DNA of 49,020 nucleotides from Pseudomonadota bacterium (GTDB taxonomy: Bacteria; Pseudomonadota; Gammaproteobacteria; Burkholderiales; JAJZUU01). Shown piece by piece: positions 42,781 to 49,020 of this stretch. Both the position numbers and the translations under genes were made by a program. Every line of letters starts with the position of its first letter. Position 1 is the stretch's first letter. The notes under the pieces were generated by a model, which had not been told where the DNA came from, made no database searches, and worked only from the letters and a program-made list of their open reading frames with translations. Location: positions 1 to 49,020 of the forward strand of contig JAJZUU010000014.1 of NCBI GenBank assembly GCA_021848325.1. The letters are read 5' to 3'.

Positions 42781-42944
42781 GAGCCTGTCGGACTTAAAGG
42801 AAATCGGCTGCAAATCCGCCTGACCGGTCCATATTTCGCCGCTTTTTTGGTCAATAGAACGACTATTGACCTGCAAAATCGACAAAATCTGTCCTCGGCC
42901 AGCCGAATTTTCGCTTCGATTCTTCAAGTCCGACAAGCTCCTAG
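42777..42944. mobile_element. MITE copy 2 (168 bp), inverted relative to copy 1
   Basis: The left end is CTAGGAGCCTGTCGGACTT; the right end is its inverse with one changed base (CAAGCTCC). Reverse-complemented, it matches 9872-10078 almost base for base apart from about 39 bases missing near its right end. CTAG at both ends again coincides with a TAG stop codon. No coding capacity. Between 42945 and 43205 I see no gene; a TATAAT at 43085-43090 could belong to a yqeY promoter. Confidence 0.88.
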
Positions 42945-43205
42945 GCAGGTCATCGCGCCAGCCGTCGGGTCTGCTTTGCCGGGCGGCCAGGATGGCTGGC
43001 TCCGCGGCGCCTCCCGCCGCCCCGCCATCCGCGCCGCTTGAACGGCGCCACCGGCTCCGGTCGCATCGTACCCCCGGTCTGCTATATAATTCAAAATTGA
43101 TTCCCTGTCGCCGAGACTGGCGAACTCGGTCCGCCCGGCAATCCGCTATGTAAGAAACACGCCGTACGGAAGCCCCGGCAAATCCTCACCCGAATACAGC
43201 AGATC

Positions 43206-43652
43206 ATGAACCTGAAACAACAAATCACCGAGGACATGAAGAACGCCATGCGCGCCAAGGATACGCCGCGCCTGTCGGCCATCCGGCTGCTGCTGGCGGC
43301 GATCAAGCAGCGCGAAGTAGACGAGCGCATCGAACTGGACGACCCGGCGGTGGTCGCGGTCATCGAGAAAATGCTCAAGCAGCGCCGCGACTCCATCTCC
43401 CAGTTCGAGGCCGCGAGGCGCCAGGACCTGGTCGACACCGAGGCGTTCGAGGTCTCCGTGCTGCAAGGCTACATGCCCCAGCCGTTGAGCGACACCGAGG
43501 TAGAGGGGTTGGTGGAGCGGGCCGTCGCTTCCACGGACGCGGCGGGAATGAAGGATATGGGCAAGGTGATGGCCGTTCTCAAGCCGCAGCTCGCCGGGCG
43601 GGCCGACATGGGCCGGGTGTCCGCCATGATCAAGGCCAGGCTGGGCGGATAG
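43206..43652 (+). CDS. yqeY: GatB/YqeY domain protein
   Basis: A 148-residue protein of the YqeY family: MNLKQQITEDMKNAMRAKDT, RLSAIRLLLAAIKQREVDER and a C-terminal GatB/YqeY-type helical tail ending VSAMIKARLGG. The tail resembles that of the amidotransferase subunit GatB, suggesting tRNA contact, but no function is established. Between rpsU and dnaG it is a normal member of this operon. Confidence 0.93.
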   Translation: MNLKQQITEDMKNAMRAKDTPRLSAIRLLLAAIKQREVDERIELDDPAVVAVIEKMLKQRRDSISQFEAARRQDLVDTEAFEVSVLQGYMPQPLSDTEVEGLVERAVASTDAAGMKDMGKVMAVLKPQLAGRADMGRVSAMIKARLGG

Positions 43653-43771
43653 CCGCGCACCGGCCGAGCGGTCACGATAATCTTCCTCCGCCCCATGTAA
43701 TTCCCCTTGCGGACAGCGGGGCGGACCGGTGTGGCGGCTTCGGGCTCGCTGATGAATTCCCACTTGGCACC

Positions 43772-45547
43772 ATGATCCCCCCGTCGTTCATCCAGGATCT
43801 TCTCAACCGCGTGGACATCGTGGACGTGGTGCAGCGCTATGTCCCTCTCAAGAAGGCGGGGGCCAACTACGCGGCCTGCTGCCCGTTCCACACCGAGAAA
43901 ACCCCGTCCTTCACGGTCAGCCCCAGCAAGCAGTTCTACCATTGCTTCGGCTGCGGCGCCCACGGCACCGCCATCGGTTTCGTCATGGAATACGCCGGGA
44001 TGGGGTTTGTGGAGGCGGTGAAGGAGTTGGCTGCCGGCGTCGGCATGACGGTTCCCGCAATGCCCGCCGACGCTTCGGGCCAAACCCCATGGAAGGCATC
44101 CGGAGGCGGGGACGAAGGGGGGAGCGAGGCCCTGCTGGCGGCCATGCAGCGGGCGACCCAGTATTACCGCAACGAACTCAAGGGTTCCGAGGCGGCCATC
44201 GGCTATCTGAAAAATCGGGGGTTGAGCGGCGAGATCGCCGCGCGCTTCGGCATCGGCTACGCCCCGCCGGGCTGGCAGAATCTGGCGCAGGCCTTTCCCG
44301 ACTACGCCTCCAAGGTCCTGGAACGGTGCGGGCTGGTGGTTCACACGGAAGAAGGCAAGCGCTACGACCGTTTCCGCGACCGCATCATGTTTCCCATCCA
44401 GAATCAGCGCGGCATGGTGATTGCCTTCGGCGGCAGGGTGCTCGGACAGGGCGAGCCCAAGTACCTGAATTCGCCGGAGACCCCCCTGTTCGAGAAGGGG
44501 AGGGAGCTGTACGGGCTGGGGCAGGCGCGCCAGGCCATCCGCGAGGCGGGGCGGGTGTTGGTGGTGGAGGGGTACATGGACGTGGTGGCGCTGGCTCAGT
44601 ACGGCGTCGGCTATGGGGTGGCCACCCTCGGTACCGCCACCACGCCCCTGCACGTGCAGAAACTGTTGCGCCAGTCGGACGACGTGGTGTTTTGTTTCGA
44701 CGGCGACGAGGCGGGACGGCGCGCCGCATGGCGGGCTCTGGAAAACAGCCTGGAGTGGCTGGTGGACGGCAAGCACATAAGCTTCCTGTTCCTGCCCCAG
44801 GGGGAGGACCCGGACAGCTATGTGCGGCAAGCGGGCAAGGCGGGCCTGGAGGCGCTGCTCAAGACGGAGGCGATCTCCTTGTCCGGTTTCCTGTTACGCG
44901 GGCTCTCGGCCCGGGCCGACACCCGCACCCGGGAAGGCAGGGCGCGCCTGCTGCAATTGGCGCGCCCCCTGCTGGGCCGGATCAAGGCGCCCGCCCTCCA
45001 TCTGATGATCCGCAAGCAACTGGCGGAACTCGCGGGGATTTCCCAGGCGGAACTTGAGGAATTGTTTCAGATCAAACGTACAAGGAGGGCAGGCGCGCCG
45101 CCCCACGCCGATCGGAAGCTGCGCTCCACCCTGTCGAGAAGGCTGCTGCAGTGGATTCTGTTTCAGCCTCCCTTCGCACAGCGCGTTGACACCGGTTTGC
45201 TCGATGCGCTCGACAGTGACACGGAAACCCTTGCCGCAGTGCTTGAGTTCTTGCGATCCCACCCCCAAATTAGCTATGTTGCCGCGCTGGTGGAACATTT
45301 TCGCGACAGCCCCCATGAACCTCTGCTGCGACAAGTGGCAGGAGAGATCATGGAGTGGGGCGAAGACCTCGATCTCGAAGCCGAGGCCGCCGCGTTCGAA
45401 GCCGCCTTGGAGCAACTTCGCGACAAGAGACGGAAGAAGCGGGTCGACGAGTTGTTGCACCAGGCCCGTAGCGGCAGCCTGTCCGAGCAAGGGAAGCTGG
45501 AGTTGCAGCAGTTGCTGCAGCGCGACGGCATTCCCGCGCAGAAGTGA
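43772..45547 (+). CDS. dnaG: DNA primase
   Basis: A 591-residue primase that makes the RNA primers of replication. The N-terminal zinc ribbon is complete (CPFH at 37-40 and CFGC at 58-61). The TOPRIM core contains VVEGYMDVVALAQYGVGYGV and FDGDEAGRRAAWRALE. The C-terminal third is the helical DnaB-binding domain, ending RSGSLSEQGKLELQQLLQRD. Domain order and length are standard. It stands 119 bp after yqeY and 63 bp before rpoD. Confidence 0.97.
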   Translation: MIPPSFIQDLLNRVDIVDVVQRYVPLKKAGANYAACCPFHTEKTPSFTVSPSKQFYHCFGCGAHGTAIGFVMEYAGMGFVEAVKELAAGVGMTVPAMPADASGQTPWKASGGGDEGGSEALLAAMQRATQYYRNELKGSEAAIGYLKNRGLSGEIAARFGIGYAPPGWQNLAQAFPDYASKVLERCGLVVHTEEGKRYDRFRDRIMFPIQNQRGMVIAFGGRVLGQGEPKYLNSPETPLFEKGRELYGLGQARQAIREAGRVLVVEGYMDVVALAQYGVGYGVATLGTATTPLHVQKLLRQSDDVVFCFDGDEAGRRAAWRALENSLEWLVDGKHISFLFLPQGEDPDSYVRQAGKAGLEALLKTEAISLSGFLLRGLSARADTRTREGRARLLQLARPLLGRIKAPALHLMIRKQLAELAGISQAELEELFQIKRTRRAGAPPHADRKLRSTLSRRLLQWILFQPPFAQRVDTGLLDALDSDTETLAAVLEFLRSHPQISYVAALVEHFRDSPHEPLLRQVAGEIMEWGEDLDLEAEAAAFEAALEQLRDKRRKKRVDELLHQARSGSLSEQGKLELQQLLQRDGIPAQK

Positions 45548-45568
45548 ATCCGCGGCGCGATTTTGCTG

Positions 45569-45574
45569 TATAAT
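45569..45574 (+). promoter_or_regulatory. Possible internal -10 before rpoD
   Basis: An exact TATAAT in the short dnaG-rpoD gap, without a convincing -35. If used, transcription would begin near 45581, favouring the ATG at 45611 over 45590. Confidence 0.35.
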
Positions 45575-45610
45575 TGTTGGATTTTTACCATGAATTTTCT
45601 GGATAACGTG

Positions 45611-47494
<1,884 letters not shown>

Positions 47495-47521
47495 CTTCCC
47501 TTCTAATAGGGCGGTTTCCCG

Positions 47522-47598
<77 letters not shown>

Positions 47599-47917
47599 AT
47601 TAAATCAGTAGATTAAAATCATAGTTGCAGGGCGGTGACCCCGGGATATGCTGGGCGTGTCCAATTTATGGGCTCTTCCGGTAAATCCTACGGTAATTTT
47701 CCGGTGCCTGATTGGCCAGAAACTAAAGAAACACAAGGCGTCTGTAGGGTAAGGCGATGCCGAACCTTTTGCGGCAAGTTGCCGTAGCGCCCCCCTCTTC
47801 CTATGGACTGATTTTTCAATTTGTTACAAGGACTTTCCTCGTTCGCACGGGGGATATTTACCGTAGGAAAAGCCGGAAGGGCCAATTTTTGGCCGCATTT
47901 ACCAAGAGACGGTAGCC

Positions 47918-48110
47918 AGCATTACTAAATTGCCTTCCGGCAGCTACCGCGTGCGTATCCGCCGGCTGGGTGCGCCCCTTATCACCCGAACGTTCCCATC
48001 TGTCCGGGGGCGGCGCTTTTCCTGTCAGTACGGGAGTACAAAGAGGCAAAGCGGCTTACGGTCCGGATCCTCTTCGAGCGTTATTTCAATTCATACGAGT
48101 TTTTGGGCTA
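47918..48110 (+). pseudogene. Decayed integrase N-terminus beside the CAT tRNA
   Basis: In one frame the sequence reads ASITKLPSGSYRVRIRRLGA then PLITRTFPS, the typical arm-binding start of a tyrosine integrase. After about 30 residues the frame is lost; a shifted frame gives VREYKEAKRL and ILFERYFNSYEF, similar to what would follow. No start codon and no catalytic domain remain. It stands 320 bp from the tRNA, so that tRNA was probably once occupied by an island. The rest of 47599-48162 shows no gene. Confidence 0.6.
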
Positions 48111-48162
48111 AACCACGGGTTATAACTTATTTAAAAACAGATTAGAATGCTCCATTCATGCC

Positions 48163-48897
48163 ATGAGCAAAAACTCCCTCGCCTTAACTCACTCAAGAAA
48201 CGCGGATGTGTGGCGCAATGTATTATCCATAATTAAGGCGCATTTCTGGTTCAAATGTTTCGGAACAACGGTATTTACTTTCGTTTTTTTTTCGGCCTAT
48301 ATCTTCCTGCTCAAGAACCCCGCCTATCCGGTAATAATCATACCGGAAACTGGATTAGACAGGCTTATCGGCGTTGAGCCTCTCGCCCTTCCATTTTACC
48401 TGTCTCTTTGGGTTTATGTGTCGCTTCCTCCAATGCTAATGACAACACGAAGTGAACTCATTGAATATGGAATGTGGATCGGCAGTTTATGCCTGGTGGC
48501 GCTAACGATTTTTTATTTCTGGCCAAGCGCTGTTCCCCCCGCAAACATCGATTGGGCTCGATACCCTGGAATGGTCTTCCTCAAGGGCATAGACGCCTCA
48601 GGCAATGCATGCCCTTCGCTGCACGTCGCAACTGCGGTATTTTCATTTATATGGCTGCAGCGGCGATTACCCTCGACGGGACTAGGGAACGATTCACGCA
48701 TATTCAGCGCATGCTGGTGTGTCGCGATCATTTTTTCGACCATGGCAACGAAACAGCACATGGCGATCGACGTAGTTGCAGGCATCGGCCTAGCCATTGC
48801 CTTTGCCTGGGCCTTTAATAATGTCCGGCAACCTCAAAGAGATGGGGTTGGAATGCCGTGCTATCAAGACCATGCAGCACAAAACGAACAGGGCTAG
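48163..48897 (+). CDS. PAP2-family membrane phosphatase
   Basis: A 244-residue protein with about six membrane helices (first: TVFTFVFFSAYIFLLK). The catalytic motifs of the PAP2 superfamily are recognisable: SGNACPSLHVATAVF and the closing STMATKQHMAIDVVAGIGLA with the catalytic His and Asp. Substrates in this family are lipid phosphates such as undecaprenyl or phosphatidate; which one applies here is unknown. Base composition is visibly lower in GC than rpoD, and it stands beside integrase debris, so it may have been acquired. Confidence 0.82.
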   Translation: MSKNSLALTHSRNADVWRNVLSIIKAHFWFKCFGTTVFTFVFFSAYIFLLKNPAYPVIIIPETGLDRLIGVEPLALPFYLSLWVYVSLPPMLMTTRSELIEYGMWIGSLCLVALTIFYFWPSAVPPANIDWARYPGMVFLKGIDASGNACPSLHVATAVFSFIWLQRRLPSTGLGNDSRIFSACWCVAIIFSTMATKQHMAIDVVAGIGLAIAFAWAFNNVRQPQRDGVGMPCYQDHAAQNEQG

Positions 48898-48925
48898 CAG
48901 TTCGTTCCAATAAAATGATTACACA

Positions 48926-49020
48926 TTAAGCTACTCCGAGGTCAAACTTGTTCCAGCGAAACACAACTGGTGAAGCGTTGATCTCGTCGATGCCCTTCAG
49001 GATGCGTGTTTTCAGTTCAT
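48926..49020 (-). CDS. Transposase C-terminal end, cut by the window (IS630-like)
   Basis: The minus strand gives ELKTRILKGIDEINASPVVF then RWNKFDLGVA and a stop at 48926. The INxxPVVFRW pattern is typical of the very end of IS630-type transposases. Only about 31 residues lie inside the window, so neither the family nor whether the gene is intact can be settled. Confidence 0.55.
   Translation of the reverse strand, partial: ELKTRILKGIDEINASPVVFRWNKFDLGVA

Overview
The window looks like a high-GC betaproteobacterial chromosome, probably near Nitrosomonadales/Thiobacillus-like lineages. The evidence is gene order and protein style: argJ – DUF815 ATPase – Nudix/thiamine-phosphate-synthase fusion, rpsP-rimM-trmD-rplS, and rpsU-yqeY-dnaG-rpoD followed by a CAT-anticodon tRNA. 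The placement is inference from recall; no database was searched.

Layout. 1-6.4 kb: a YqhA-type membrane protein pair, a PilZ-like protein, a sigma-54 activator-like AAA+ protein whose loop reads GAFTDA instead of GAFTGA, and a small operon behind an exact-consensus sigma-54 promoter. That operon encodes a small winged-helix-like protein and a papain-like protease, with a peptidoglycan-binding/lysozyme-like protein behind a MITE-like element. 6.4-12.4 kb: yihY, a DUF4398 lipoprotein, argJ, a MITE, the DUF815 ATPase, the Nudix-ThiE fusion and a small membrane-anchored protein. 12.5-16.2 kb: a graveyard of recombinase, IS1380 and integrase fragments, a BrnT/HTH toxin-antitoxin pair with a frameshifted toxin, and small unknown genes.

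16.238-32.818 kb: a 16.5-kb integrative island in the 3' half of tRNA-Pro(CGG). It is bounded by a 50-bp exact direct repeat, with a second shared 19-bp motif inside each end that fits integrase arm sites. It carries a tyrosine integrase, an AlpA-like regulator, a replication-relaxation-type protein, a KfrA-like repressor with repeats upstream, a strongly palindromic GC-rich stretch, and a five-gene operon. In that operon a DUF4338 protein (DruA-like) and a 1750-residue DEAH helicase with a DUF1998 end (DruE-like) mark a Druantia type I-like anti-phage system. The three other genes are assigned by position only, and the order D-E-A-B-C appears rearranged relative to the naming order.

32.9-47.6 kb: core genes ispB, rpsP-rimM-trmD-rplS, a TPR-like periplasmic protein, ogt, xerD, folB, plsY, a coiled-coil membrane protein, tsaD, rpsU, a second inverted copy of the MITE, yqeY, dnaG, rpoD and tRNA-Ile2/Met(CAT). 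47.6-49.0 kb: a decayed integrase N-terminus beside that tRNA, a PAP2-family membrane phosphatase, and the C-terminal end of a transposase running off the window.
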